From Mycobacterium aquaticum (GTDB taxonomy: Bacteria; Actinomycetota; Actinomycetes; Mycobacteriales; Mycobacteriaceae), in assembly GCF_002086485.1 (NCBI RefSeq), contig NZ_MVHF01000040.1:1-64000 (forward strand): a DNA stretch of 64,000 bases. Direction: 5' to 3'. Below, one piece after another: positions 43,000-51,280 of this stretch; positions within the stretch are counted from its first letter, which is position 1, and each line of letters begins with the position of its first letter. The notes below the pieces were generated by a model. That model did not search any database. It was not told the DNA's origin and was given only the letters and a program-made list of their open reading frames with translations. Both the position numbers and the translations under genes were made by a program.

Positions 43000-43977
43000 T
43001 CAGCGGCGCCGGAACCGTTGGGACAGTTGCTCGTCGGCTTCCCACCACAGAGCGGGCCGGGCCTGCTCCTCGGCGGCCTTGGGTTGCCCGGATTCGTCTG
43101 CCTTCTCGACTTTCTCGGTCTTTTCGGCTTCGGCAGCTTCGGCGCGGTCCAGCTCGGCGTCGACCTCGGCGGCATGCGCCTTCTCGTCAGCCGACAGCGC
43201 CCGCATCAACACGATGAGGAACGGCACCCCCAGCACGTCGCCGAGAATCCACAGCACGCCCGCGCCGATCACCTGGTCCATCCGCGCGCTCGGGCCCCAA
43301 TCCCGGTGCAACGCGGCGTAATACGCAGGAGCGATCAACGGACCGAGCCACAGCACGATGCCGAGGACGCCGTCGCCGATCGACTCCACCACGCTGATCA
43401 GCAGGGAGATCAGCTGGGAATACCGCCGCGGCACCGGATCGGCCTGCAGCCGGGCGTAGAAGTAGCCGAAACCGATGGCCACCAACAGTATTCGGGTGGC
43501 TTCCGCCACCGCGGGCTGCTGCAGCGCGGCGGTGTACCACGGCGTCAGGTACAGCAGCCACGGCGTTCCCAGCATGGCGATCGACGTGGTGGCCGGATGC
43601 AGCAGCACCCGCGCGACCCAACCCGCCAGCAACCGGTCGAGCCTGTCCCGCCCCGCCGGAGGCAGGGCGGCGCGCAATGCGGTGACCGGCGTCGCCGATG
43701 CCAGGAAGAACGGCACCACCAGCAGCAAGAGCACCACTTGCAGCGCACGCACCCAGAACAGCACGTACGCGTAGACCCCGATCATGCTGACCGTGGCCAG
43801 CAGCCAGAGCAGCGCGGCGACGCCGAAACACCACACGGGCCTGCCGCGCAGACCGCTGCGCCGGACACACCACCCGTAGCCGACCGCCAGCGCCAGAACC
43901 ACGACCACCGACACCGCATCGAACTGCCACGACGTCAGGACGGCCTGCAACGTCAGGGGCCCGACCTCGGTTCGCAT
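43000..43977 (-). CDS. CtaG-like (Caa3_CtaG family) membrane protein
   Basis: The product has 325 residues with seven or more predicted membrane segments (for example VVVVLALAVGYGW, VVLLLLVVPFFLA, ILLVAIGFGYFYA). Conserved elements include the HP in LLHPATTSIAMLG and the LYLTPWYTAAL segment typical of Bacillus-type CtaG, a caa3 oxidase assembly factor. A highly charged cytoplasmic tail (AEVDAELDRAEAAEAEKTEK) follows. In actinobacteria this family is also linked to copper handling. It is convergent with pknK with 3 nt between stops. Confidence 0.75.
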   Translation of the reverse strand: MRTEVGPLTLQAVLTSWQFDAVSVVVVLALAVGYGWCVRRSGLRGRPVWCFGVAALLWLLATVSMIGVYAYVLFWVRALQVVLLLLVVPFFLASATPVTALRAALPPAGRDRLDRLLAGWVARVLLHPATTSIAMLGTPWLLYLTPWYTAALQQPAVAEATRILLVAIGFGYFYARLQADPVPRRYSQLISLLISVVESIGDGVLGIVLWLGPLIAPAYYAALHRDWGPSARMDQVIGAGVLWILGDVLGVPFLIVLMRALSADEKAHAAEVDAELDRAEAAEAEKTEKVEKADESGQPKAAEEQARPALWWEADEQLSQRFRRR

Positions 43978-44007
43978 GGGCGACAGTATGCGACCGGTAC
44001 CTGCCAG

Positions 44008-45588
44008 TCAGCCGTGTGTCGACTGTGAGGCGGTGTCGGCGAGAACAGCTTTGGCGGCGTTGTAACCGGGGATGAAGGTGATGCCGGGCCCACCGTGGCA
44101 ACCAGCGCTGCCGAGATACAGGCCGGCCACCGGGATCGGCTGGTCGACGTGGCCGCGCGGGCCGGGCCGGTTGCGGCCCATCTGTTCGGGGTGGATCAGG
44201 CCGTGGCAGTAGTCCCCGCCTGGTGCGCCGAACATGGTGCCCATATGGCGCGGTGTGAAGGTGGTGTGGAGGATGATCCGGCTCTCGAAATCCGGCGCCA
44301 GCCGGGTGATCTTCTCGATGACCCGGCGGCCCATCTCAGCTTTCAACTCGCCGTAGCTCGACGCGGATTCCTCGACCGGGAACCACAGCGCGAACGCGGA
44401 GGCCGCGTGCTTGCCTGCGGGCGCCAGCGTCGGGTCGTGCGCCGACGGAATCTGGAAGGCGACGGCCGGGTCGTCGGGGACGATCCCCTTCCTGGCGTTC
44501 TGCCACTGCTGCTGAAGATCCTCCGGTGTGCTGAAAATGCCGATGGCCGCTTGCATTTCGGGATCATTGAGCAACTCGTACGGCGCGGCGAAGGTGGGTG
44601 CACCGTCGAGCGCGAAGTGCATCTGCAGGTAGCTGCCCCGATGGTCGACGCGGGCAAACCGGTCCCGTATCTCGCTGGGCACGGCGTCGGAGGCGAGCAG
44701 CCGGTTGACGGTGAGGTCCGGGGCGACGGCGGAGACCACCACGGGGGCGCTGACTGTCGACCCGTCCGCCAGCCGTACGCCGGTGACGCGACCGGTGTCG
44801 ACGAGAATCTCCTCGACCGCGGCGTTGAGCCGCACTTCACCGCCGGCGTCGGTCAGCAGTGCGTGCAGATGTTCGGTGAGCGCACCGATACCGCCCGCGA
44901 GTTTCTTCATCAGCATGGCGTTCTCGTCGGGTACCGCCATGCCGTAGGCCAATGCCGCAGCACTGCCCGGGGTTTCGGGCCCGCGGTAGGTGGTGTTGAC
45001 AGCCAGGAAGGCCAGCATGCCGCGCAGCGCGCCGTGTTTCTCGCGGTCCGGCAGGTAGCGGTCGAGCACGTCGCTGACCGAACCGAACAGCAGATCGTCG
45101 ATCGCGGAACGTTCGAGTTCGTTTGTGGCGCAGGCATACATCTCGTCGACGCTGCGCGGCGGGCGCGCGGCGTCGAACCGGCCCAACGCGCGGGTGGGCG
45201 CCTGACTCCAGGCCATCAGATTGGCCATCCCCATCACGGCGTCCGAACCGTGCACCTCGCCGAGGTGGGTGAGCATCTTCATGGGGTCGGCGTAGTAGAT
45301 CACCGGCGCATCTCCGGTGCCACGCAACGACACCGACATCACCTCGAGGTCGATGGTCGGCAGCGTGTCCAGGCCCAGTTCGCGGCTCACCACGGCCGAG
45401 GTGGGAAATTGCAGAGATCCGGCGATCTCGAACCGGTAGCCGTCGAACAGCTCGACCGTGGATGCCATGCCGCCGGCGTAGCGCTTGGCCTCCAGACACA
45501 CGGTGTGCAGCCCGGCGCGCTGCAGCAGCGCCGCGGCCGTCAGCCCGTTGTGACCGGAGCCGATGACGATCGCGTCGAAGTCCGCCAT
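44008..45588 (-). CDS. Phytoene desaturase-like FAD-dependent oxidoreductase
   Basis: The product has 526 residues. The N-terminal FAD motif is AIVIGSGHNGLTAAALLQRA followed by VCLEAKRYAGGMAS; the C-terminal GLYLGSAGCHGGPGITFIPG is the second FAD contact typical of CrtI/retinol-saturase-like enzymes. Substrate is unknown; in mycobacteria this family is wider than carotenoid synthesis. ATG 45588 is the best start by homology, although the ribosome site is weak; an upstream TTG at 45612 lies in the operator. It follows tetR with a perfect palindrome between them. Confidence 0.78.
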   Translation of the reverse strand: MADFDAIVIGSGHNGLTAAALLQRAGLHTVCLEAKRYAGGMASTVELFDGYRFEIAGSLQFPTSAVVSRELGLDTLPTIDLEVMSVSLRGTGDAPVIYYADPMKMLTHLGEVHGSDAVMGMANLMAWSQAPTRALGRFDAARPPRSVDEMYACATNELERSAIDDLLFGSVSDVLDRYLPDREKHGALRGMLAFLAVNTTYRGPETPGSAAALAYGMAVPDENAMLMKKLAGGIGALTEHLHALLTDAGGEVRLNAAVEEILVDTGRVTGVRLADGSTVSAPVVVSAVAPDLTVNRLLASDAVPSEIRDRFARVDHRGSYLQMHFALDGAPTFAAPYELLNDPEMQAAIGIFSTPEDLQQQWQNARKGIVPDDPAVAFQIPSAHDPTLAPAGKHAASAFALWFPVEESASSYGELKAEMGRRVIEKITRLAPDFESRIILHTTFTPRHMGTMFGAPGGDYCHGLIHPEQMGRNRPGPRGHVDQPIPVAGLYLGSAGCHGGPGITFIPGYNAAKAVLADTASQSTHG

Positions 45589-45611
45589 CGGCTGAGGCTG
45601 ACACGCCTCCA

Positions 45612-45637
45612 ATGTTTTGTCAATAATGACAAAACAT
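45612..45637. promoter_or_regulatory. TetR operator before the phytoene desaturase-like gene
   Basis: ATGTTTTGTCA-ATAA-TGACAAAACAT is a perfect inverted repeat (11-bp arms, 4-nt spacer). Its core TGTCA-N4-TGACA recurs before tetR at 46281-46294. It touches the tetR stop codon and lies 24 nt upstream of the start of the regulated gene. Confidence 0.75.
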
Positions 45638-46254
45638 CAGTCGCCGGGCGGGATGACGCCTCCCCGCAGCGACTCCAGCGCGGCCCGGCACAACCGCGCC
45701 AGCTCCGGCAGCGACCGCTCCCCCGACTCGTCACCGAGCATCCAGAACTCCATCGCCCCGAACACCGCCGCGGCGATACACCGCGCGGCCACCGTGAGCC
45801 GCAGCTGATCGTCCACACCCGGCCCCGGCGGGTCGTCGCGAACCAGCCGCTCGCGGACCGCCTCGGCGAAATCCACCTCGACCTGGCGGATGTGCCGGAC
45901 GATCCGGCCGGGATCGAGCTCGGCTGCCCGCATCGCGGCGATCTTGGTCACCGCGTCAACGTCATACGGGAAGGCCAGGATCGCCGACTGCACGGAGTCG
46001 ATCACCGATTCGCCCGGCGGCCGGTCGGCCAGCGCAGCGCGAAACCAGTGCAGCCCCGCGTCGTAGTCGGCGAACAGCAGATCGTGCTTGGAGGTGAAGT
46101 GCCGGTAGAAGGTTCTCAGCGACACCCCGGCGTCGGCGGCGATCTGCTCGGCCGAGGTCTCCTCGACGCCCTGCGCAAGGAACCGCACCAGCGCGGCCTG
46201 CCGCAGCGCCTCGCGGGTGCGTTCGCTGCGCGCCGTCTGTGCCGGGCGAACCAT
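45637..46254 (-). CDS. TetR-family transcriptional regulator
   Basis: The product has 205 residues. The N-terminal DNA-binding domain is visible as RTREALRQAALVRFLAQG, then SAEQIAADAGVSLRTFYRHF. The C-terminal ligand domain has no recognisable signature. ATG 46254 is supported by a TANNNT box (TACGTT) 6 nt upstream; an in-frame ATG at 46272 would add six residues. The two matching palindromes on either side (45612-45637, 46275-46300) indicate autorepression and repression of the oxidoreductase, perhaps also of the divergent membrane protein. Confidence 0.85.
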   Translation of the reverse strand: MVRPAQTARSERTREALRQAALVRFLAQGVEETSAEQIAADAGVSLRTFYRHFTSKHDLLFADYDAGLHWFRAALADRPPGESVIDSVQSAILAFPYDVDAVTKIAAMRAAELDPGRIVRHIRQVEVDFAEAVRERLVRDDPPGPGVDDQLRLTVAARCIAAAVFGAMEFWMLGDESGERSLPELARLCRAALESLRGGVIPPGD

Positions 46255-46274
46255 GCGGGTAACGTACCGCATCG

Positions 46275-46300
46275 AAGTAATGTCAATATTGACAAAACTT
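46275..46300. promoter_or_regulatory. TetR operator in the tetR promoter region
   Basis: TGTCAATATTGACA (46281-46294) is a perfect palindrome, flanked symmetrically by AAGT and ACTT. The core TGTCA-N4-TGACA is the same as at 45612-45637. It lies between tetR and the divergent membrane protein gene and could control both. Confidence 0.7.
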
Positions 46301-46323
46301 TCGTCCCGTGGTGACACTCGGCT

Positions 46324-46794
46324 ATGGTCTCGCTGATCGTCCACGCGGTTTTGGGCATCATCACCATCGTGCTGATCGTCCGGTTGAACCCGGCGGTCTT
46401 CACCCGCGTCCCCGCGGGCCCGAAGGTGTCGACGCTGGAGGCCGTGTTCTACGTCGTCGGTATCGCGTCACTCCCGCTGACCTGGTACTTCAACATTCGC
46501 TACGTCTACGAGTACGCCGCCAATCCCTTCCTGGGGCAGGGCTCCTGGGGTGAGTTCCTGCGGCTCGGATACGCCAACCCGGCCGCGGGTTCGGCGAGCT
46601 CCGACTACACCGTCGGCAACGTCATCCTGCTTCCGCTGTTCACCATCATCGACGGCCGTCGACGCGGAATCCGGTATCCCTGGTTGTATTTCGTGTCCAG
46701 CCTGTTCACCAACTTCGCCTTCGCCTGGGCGTTCTACCTCGCCACCGCCGAACGGCAACGCCGCCATCAGGAATCGGGGGTCGCCGTCGGCTGA
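46324..46794 (+). CDS. DUF2834-like integral membrane protein
   Basis: The product has 156 residues with four predicted membrane segments (VSLIVHAVLGIITIVLIV, TLEAVFYVVGIASLPLTWYF, VGNVILLPLFTII, YFVSSLFTNFAFAWAFYLA). A WYFN motif and a conserved central DYTVGN segment are reminiscent of DUF2834 proteins. Function is unknown. It is divergent from tetR and close to its operator, so a link to the phytoene desaturase-like enzyme is possible. Confidence 0.6.
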   Translation: MVSLIVHAVLGIITIVLIVRLNPAVFTRVPAGPKVSTLEAVFYVVGIASLPLTWYFNIRYVYEYAANPFLGQGSWGEFLRLGYANPAAGSASSDYTVGNVILLPLFTIIDGRRRGIRYPWLYFVSSLFTNFAFAWAFYLATAERQRRHQESGVAVG

Positions 46795-46921
46795 GCCGGC
46801 CCTCGTCGCGCAATCTGTGGATCGTGCAAGGAAACGCCGGGATCCGTGCCCGGCCCCTTCTCCCGCAGGTGACCGCCCTCACATCATGGGCAGCACCTAC
46901 AACCGGCGGGGAGGCACGACA

Positions 46922-48292
46922 ATGACGTCAACACAGCGCAGCAGCGACCAGGAGCCGCGGGCGAGATCCGTCGCGGGCAACGTGATTCGCGGATCGCTGG
47001 GCAATCTGATCGAGTGGTACGACTGGTACGCCTACGCCGCGTTCAGCATCTACTTCGCCAGCGTGTTCTTCCCATCCGGGAATCCGACGGCGCAGCTGCT
47101 GAACACCGCTGGCATCTTCGCGGTCGGCTTCCTGGTCCGCCCGCTCGGCGGCTGGCTGTTCGGTCGCTACGCCGACCGGTTCGGCCGTCGCGCGGCACTG
47201 ACCCTGTCGGTCACCCTGATGGGCGCCGGCTCGCTGGGAATCGCACTTCTACCCGGATACGCACAGATCGGGGCCCTCGCGCCGGTGCTGCTGGTGATCG
47301 CGCGGCTGCTGCAGGGGCTCTCGCTCGGCGGCGAATACGGGACGTCGGCGACCTATCTCAGTGAGGTCGCCACGCCGCACCGGCGCGGCTTCTATTCGTC
47401 GTTCCAGTACGTGACGCTGACCAGCGGGCAGCTGCTGGCACTCGGGGTGCAGATCATCCTGCAGCAGATCCTCACGCCCGAGCAGCTGCACTCGTGGGGC
47501 TGGCGCATCGCATTCGTCATCGGCGCCGCGGCGGCCGTGACCGTCATGTGGCTGCGCCGCACCATGGATGAATCACCGAACTACGAACTGGCCGTGCGCG
47601 AGAACGCCGCAGGTGGCGAGCGCGGCAGCCTGCGCGTACTGCTGCAATATCCGCGGGAATGCCTGACCGTGGTGGGCCTGACCCTGGGCGGGACCATCGC
47701 GTTCTACACGTTCACGACCTACATGCAGAAGTTCATGATCAACACCGCCGGCCTGCCGAAAGAGCAGGTCACGTGGATCAACTTCGTCGCACTGCTGCTC
47801 TTCGTCGCCCTGCAGCCACTCGTGGGCGCGCTGTCGGACCGGATCGGCCGCCGACCCCTGCTCATCGCGTTCGGAGTGGGCGCCACGCTGTGCACCGTTC
47901 CGCTGCTCACGGCGGTCGCGCATGTCCAATCCGCGTTGGCCGCATTCGGGCTGATGATGATCGGCCTGGTCATCGTGTCGGGGTACACGTCGATCAACGC
48001 CGTGGTCAAAGCCGAACTGTTCCCGGCCCGCATCCGCGCGCTGGGTGTCGGCCTGCCCTACGCGCTGACCGTCGCCGTCTTCGGCGGCACCACCGAATAC
48101 GTGGCATTGGGACTCAAGAACATCGGCCACGAGACCTGGTTCTTCGGCTACGTCGCCGCCGCCGCGCTGGTATCGCTGCTGGTGTACGTCTTCATGGGTG
48201 AGTCGTCGCGACGGTCGCAGCTGGAACGCGAAACCCGCGAATTGAACACCGGCATCGGCGAATCCATCACAGTTTCGCCCACGGCTTCCTAG
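46922..48292 (+). CDS. MHS-family MFS transporter (carboxylate/betaine permease-like)
   Basis: The product has 456 residues with 12 predicted membrane segments. The start NLIEWYDWYAYAAFSIYFAS and the loop GWLFGRYADRFGRRAALTLS are diagnostic of the metabolite:H+ symporter (KgtP/ProP/ShiA) group. RLLQGLSLGGEYG and TYLSEVATPHRRGFYSSFQY also fit. It should import a carboxylate, betaine or related compound with protons. GGGGAGG precedes ATG 46922. It is followed by the two-component system, whose promoter begins in its stop codon. Confidence 0.85.
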   Translation: MTSTQRSSDQEPRARSVAGNVIRGSLGNLIEWYDWYAYAAFSIYFASVFFPSGNPTAQLLNTAGIFAVGFLVRPLGGWLFGRYADRFGRRAALTLSVTLMGAGSLGIALLPGYAQIGALAPVLLVIARLLQGLSLGGEYGTSATYLSEVATPHRRGFYSSFQYVTLTSGQLLALGVQIILQQILTPEQLHSWGWRIAFVIGAAAAVTVMWLRRTMDESPNYELAVRENAAGGERGSLRVLLQYPRECLTVVGLTLGGTIAFYTFTTYMQKFMINTAGLPKEQVTWINFVALLLFVALQPLVGALSDRIGRRPLLIAFGVGATLCTVPLLTAVAHVQSALAAFGLMMIGLVIVSGYTSINAVVKAELFPARIRALGVGLPYALTVAVFGGTTEYVALGLKNIGHETWFFGYVAAAALVSLLVYVFMGESSRRSQLERETRELNTGIGESITVSPTAS

Positions 48293-48295
48293 CAT
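48290..48295 (+). promoter_or_regulatory. Putative leaderless -10 box of the response regulator, overlapping the transporter stop
   Basis: TAGCAT (TANNNT) starts with the TAG stop of the transporter and lies 7 nt before ATG 48303, which has no ribosome site. The two-component operon may therefore have its own promoter. Confidence 0.4.
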
Positions 48296-48302
48296 CAGCG
48301 TC

Positions 48303-48965
48303 ATGCAAGTCCTGCTCGTCGAGGACGACGACGGTGTCGCGTCGGCGCTGGCCGAACTTCTCGGCCAGACCGGCGCCACCGTGGTGCGCGCCGGGCGCGG
48401 GGGCGATGCGCTCAACCGGGTCAAGGGTTGCGATCTGGTGTTGCTCGACCTGGGGCTTCCGGACATGGACGGCCTCGACGTACTGCGCACGCTGCGGCGA
48501 GCCTCGACGGTCCCCGTCATCATCATGACGGCCCGCGACGGCGACGGCGCGGTGGTGCTCGGGTTGCGTGCCGGCGCCGACGACTATCTGGTGAAACCCG
48601 TTCGAAAAGCTGTGCTGCTGGCCCGCATTCAGGCCGTCATGCGCCGGGTCCAGCGGGTGGCCGGCGCGCCCGCACACGCCGAACCCGTCGTCGCCGGGCC
48701 CGTGCTGATCGACCGCGACCGCAGAGAGGTCAGCGTGGCAGGCACGCCACAACCCTTGACCAAGACCGAGTTCCAAATTCTGGCGACCCTGGCCGCCCAA
48801 CAGGGCGAGGCTGTCAGCCGCGAGGAACTCATGCTGGAGGTGTGGGGCACCGCGGTGGTCGGGCGATCCCGGTCGCTGGACTTCTTCATCGGGCAGATCC
48901 GAGCCAAGCTCGACGGGCTGCCGCTACAGACCGTGCGCGGCTTCGGTTTTCGGCTGGACAGCTAG
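48303..48965 (+). CDS. OmpR/PhoB-family response regulator
   Basis: The product has 220 residues. The receiver domain has the acidic pair at Asp8-Asp9 (VEDDDG), the phosphorylated aspartate at Asp49 (LLDLGLPDMDG), a TA motif (IIMTARDGDG) and the lysine in YLVKPV. The C-terminal winged helix shows LTKTEFQILATLAAQQGE and VGRSRSLDFFIGQIRAKL. It is the TctD-like type. Its stop is immediately followed by the kinase gene (0 nt), so the pair is co-translated. Confidence 0.88.
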   Translation: MQVLLVEDDDGVASALAELLGQTGATVVRAGRGGDALNRVKGCDLVLLDLGLPDMDGLDVLRTLRRASTVPVIIMTARDGDGAVVLGLRAGADDYLVKPVRKAVLLARIQAVMRRVQRVAGAPAHAEPVVAGPVLIDRDRREVSVAGTPQPLTKTEFQILATLAAQQGEAVSREELMLEVWGTAVVGRSRSLDFFIGQIRAKLDGLPLQTVRGFGFRLDS

Positions 48966-50345
48966 ATGGGCATCCGGGTCAGGATCATCCTCGTCGTCCT
49001 GTCGCTGCTGGCGATCGCAGCACTGGCGGTGCCCCTGGCCCTGAGCCTGGCCGACCGGCGTTCGGCGGCACTGGCCGCCGAACGAGGACGACAACTGGCC
49101 GCGCTGGCCGACGCCGCGGCGATACCGAATGTCCCGCTGGACCGGCTCGTCGACCGGTACCACGACCTGTACGGGGAAGGTCTGCTCGTCGTCGATGCGA
49201 ACGGCCAGACCCTCGGCGCGCGTGGACTCACCACGGCCGATCCTGATGTCGCGACGGCAGTGGACCACGCCCTGGTCGACGCGCCTGCGTCGCACTGGGC
49301 CCGGATCATGCCGTGGGACCGACAGCACCGACTCGACACCGCGGGCATCCGGCGCGACGGCGAACTGGTCGGCGCCGTGGTGATCGCCGTCGACGTCTCC
49401 ACTGCCGCACGCGATATCGGCGTCGGCTGGTTGTGGGTCACGGCGGGGTGCCTGGCCCTGCTCGTGCTCGCGGCCCTGGTGGGTCGCGGCCTGACCCGCT
49501 GGGTCCTGCGCCCCGTGAACGGGCTGGAACGCGCCGTCGCCGAGATGACCGAGGGGGTGGCCGGCCCACCGGCTGATGTCGCGGGTCCGCCTGAGCTGCG
49601 CCACTTCACCTCGGCGTTCAACACGATGGCCCAGGTGGTGCGAGCGTCGTTGGACCGGCAGCGCCGCCTCATCGCCGACGCATCCCACCAGCTGCGCAAT
49701 CCTCTTGCCGCCGTGCGACTTCGCGCGGACAGCCTGGAAGACTATGTGGCCGAGGCCGGCCGGCCGACCTATGGTTCGATGTCCGCGGAACTCGACCGTC
49801 TCGAAAATCTGCTGCAGCAGTTGTTGCGGCTGGCCCGAGCAGAGGAGGTCAGCGGCAGCCGCCGGGTGGGCCTGTCCACCACGGCCGACGAGTCCACCGA
49901 CCTAGCCGACGTGATCGACGAACGCCTGACGTTCTGGCAACCCATCGCCGACCGTCAGGATCAGCGCCTGACGCACTGCGATTCCCATACCGGGCTCGCA
50001 GCTCAGCTCGCCCGGCACGATGTGGAACAACTGCTCGACGTCGCGATCGACAACGCGTTGCGCTACGCCGGGCCCGCCACCACGGTGACGGTGTCTGCGA
50101 CACCGGCCGATCAGCGGGTCGACCTCGCGATCAGCGACGACGGCGCCGGCCTGTCCGACGACGACTTGGCAAGGGCCACTACCCGATTCTGGCGCGGGAG
50201 TGACGACCGGTCCGGCACCGGACTTGGCCTGGCGATCGCCGCCGAGATCGCGGCAGGCCACGGCGGGACGCTCACAGTGGAGAAGGCCGCCGAAGGCGGT
50301 CTGCGGGTGTGTTTCGGGCTCCCGGTGGCAGGTTCGCGGGCATGA
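48966..50345 (+). CDS. Sensor histidine kinase
   Basis: The product has 459 residues. Two membrane segments (about 6-28 and 153-173) frame an extracytoplasmic sensor domain of about 125 residues. A HAMP-like linker (LRPVNGLERAVAEM) follows. The H-box is DASHQLRNPLAAVRLRAD with His241, and the ATPase has N-box DNALRYAG, SDDGAGLS and GTGLGLAIAAEIAAGHGG. It should phosphorylate the preceding regulator. It overlaps the TAXI gene by ATGA (50342-50345), pointing to coupled expression with a binding protein that may present the ligand. Confidence 0.9.
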   Translation: MGIRVRIILVVLSLLAIAALAVPLALSLADRRSAALAAERGRQLAALADAAAIPNVPLDRLVDRYHDLYGEGLLVVDANGQTLGARGLTTADPDVATAVDHALVDAPASHWARIMPWDRQHRLDTAGIRRDGELVGAVVIAVDVSTAARDIGVGWLWVTAGCLALLVLAALVGRGLTRWVLRPVNGLERAVAEMTEGVAGPPADVAGPPELRHFTSAFNTMAQVVRASLDRQRRLIADASHQLRNPLAAVRLRADSLEDYVAEAGRPTYGSMSAELDRLENLLQQLLRLARAEEVSGSRRVGLSTTADESTDLADVIDERLTFWQPIADRQDQRLTHCDSHTGLAAQLARHDVEQLLDVAIDNALRYAGPATTVTVSATPADQRVDLAISDDGAGLSDDDLARATTRFWRGSDDRSGTGLGLAIAAEIAAGHGGTLTVEKAAEGGLRVCFGLPVAGSRA

Positions 50346-51277
50346 CGGCGGCGGTGACCAGGCGCGCCTTCATGATCGGCGCCGCGGGCGTCCTGACCGC
50401 GGGCTGCATGGGCAACGGACCGACCGCGCGCGTGCGGCTGGCCGCAGGCGAATCCGGCGGGCTGTACTTGGCATTCGCGGAACTGCTCGCCGATCGGGTG
50501 CACGCCCGCTACCCGCAGGTGCAGGTCGACGTCATCGCCACCGAAGGCAGTGTCGACAACCTTGCCCGGCTACGTTCCGGTGAGGCCGACATGGGGCTCG
50601 CCCTGGCTGATGTCACCGAACACGACCTGGCCGGCGGACCGCGCGAGAACGCCCCCCAGGCTGTGGCCCGGGTGTACGAGAACTATCTGCAGGTCCTGGT
50701 GCGGGATGCCGCTGCGGCACAGCAACTTTCCGATCTCAAGGGCGGACGTGTCTCGATCGGCCCCGGCGGCTCGGGCGCGGCGGCGACCAGCGTGGTGATG
50801 CTCGACGCGGCCGGTCTGCGAAACCGGGTGACACTGGTGAACTATCGCCTACGCGACGGTCTGGCCGGGCTCGTGAACGGCGACCTGCAGGCCGTGGTGT
50901 GGTCGGGCGGGGTGCCGACACCCGCGATCACCGACCTCGCGTCCCGGCAGCCGCTGCGCATGCTCGACATCGGGGCCCTCGCCACACCGATGACGCAGCT
51001 CTCGGGCTACCCGTACCTGGTGCGCAGCGTGCCCACCGGCGCGTACGCGCCGGTGGGTATCAAGACGATCGGCGTCCCGAACCTTCTGCTCGTCGGCCGC
51101 ACTGCTGCCGCCGACCTGGCGGCCGCAACCGTGGACGTACTCGCCTCGGACGCAGCGCAACTGGTGCCCGCGCATGTGCGTGGCCTGCAGTACCTGGCCC
51201 CGGCGACCATGATCCAAACCGGGCTGGTGCCATTGCATCCCGGCGCGGCGCAGGCCTACCGCCGGCTGCATGGTTGA
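50342..51277 (+). CDS. TAXI-family TRAP-type solute-binding lipoprotein
   Basis: The product has 311 residues. The N-terminus has twin arginines (TRRAFMIGAAG) and a lipobox LTAGC with Cys22, so it should be exported and lipid-anchored. The mature part has AAGESGGLYLAFAELLADRV and VSIGPGGSGAAATSVVMLD, the TAXI signature of TRAP-associated binding proteins for glutamate-like or dicarboxylate ligands. No TRAP membrane subunits are encoded nearby. Its last-place position in the two-component operon suggests a sensory partner of the kinase. Confidence 0.85.
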   Translation: MTAAVTRRAFMIGAAGVLTAGCMGNGPTARVRLAAGESGGLYLAFAELLADRVHARYPQVQVDVIATEGSVDNLARLRSGEADMGLALADVTEHDLAGGPRENAPQAVARVYENYLQVLVRDAAAAQQLSDLKGGRVSIGPGGSGAAATSVVMLDAAGLRNRVTLVNYRLRDGLAGLVNGDLQAVVWSGGVPTPAITDLASRQPLRMLDIGALATPMTQLSGYPYLVRSVPTGAYAPVGIKTIGVPNLLLVGRTAAADLAAATVDVLASDAAQLVPAHVRGLQYLAPATMIQTGLVPLHPGAAQAYRRLHG

Positions 51278-51280
51278 CCG

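Noticed and set aside
44095..46314. A 739-codon open frame on the plus strand
   Set aside because: It is antisense to the phytoene desaturase-like gene and tetR and also crosses both TetR operators.
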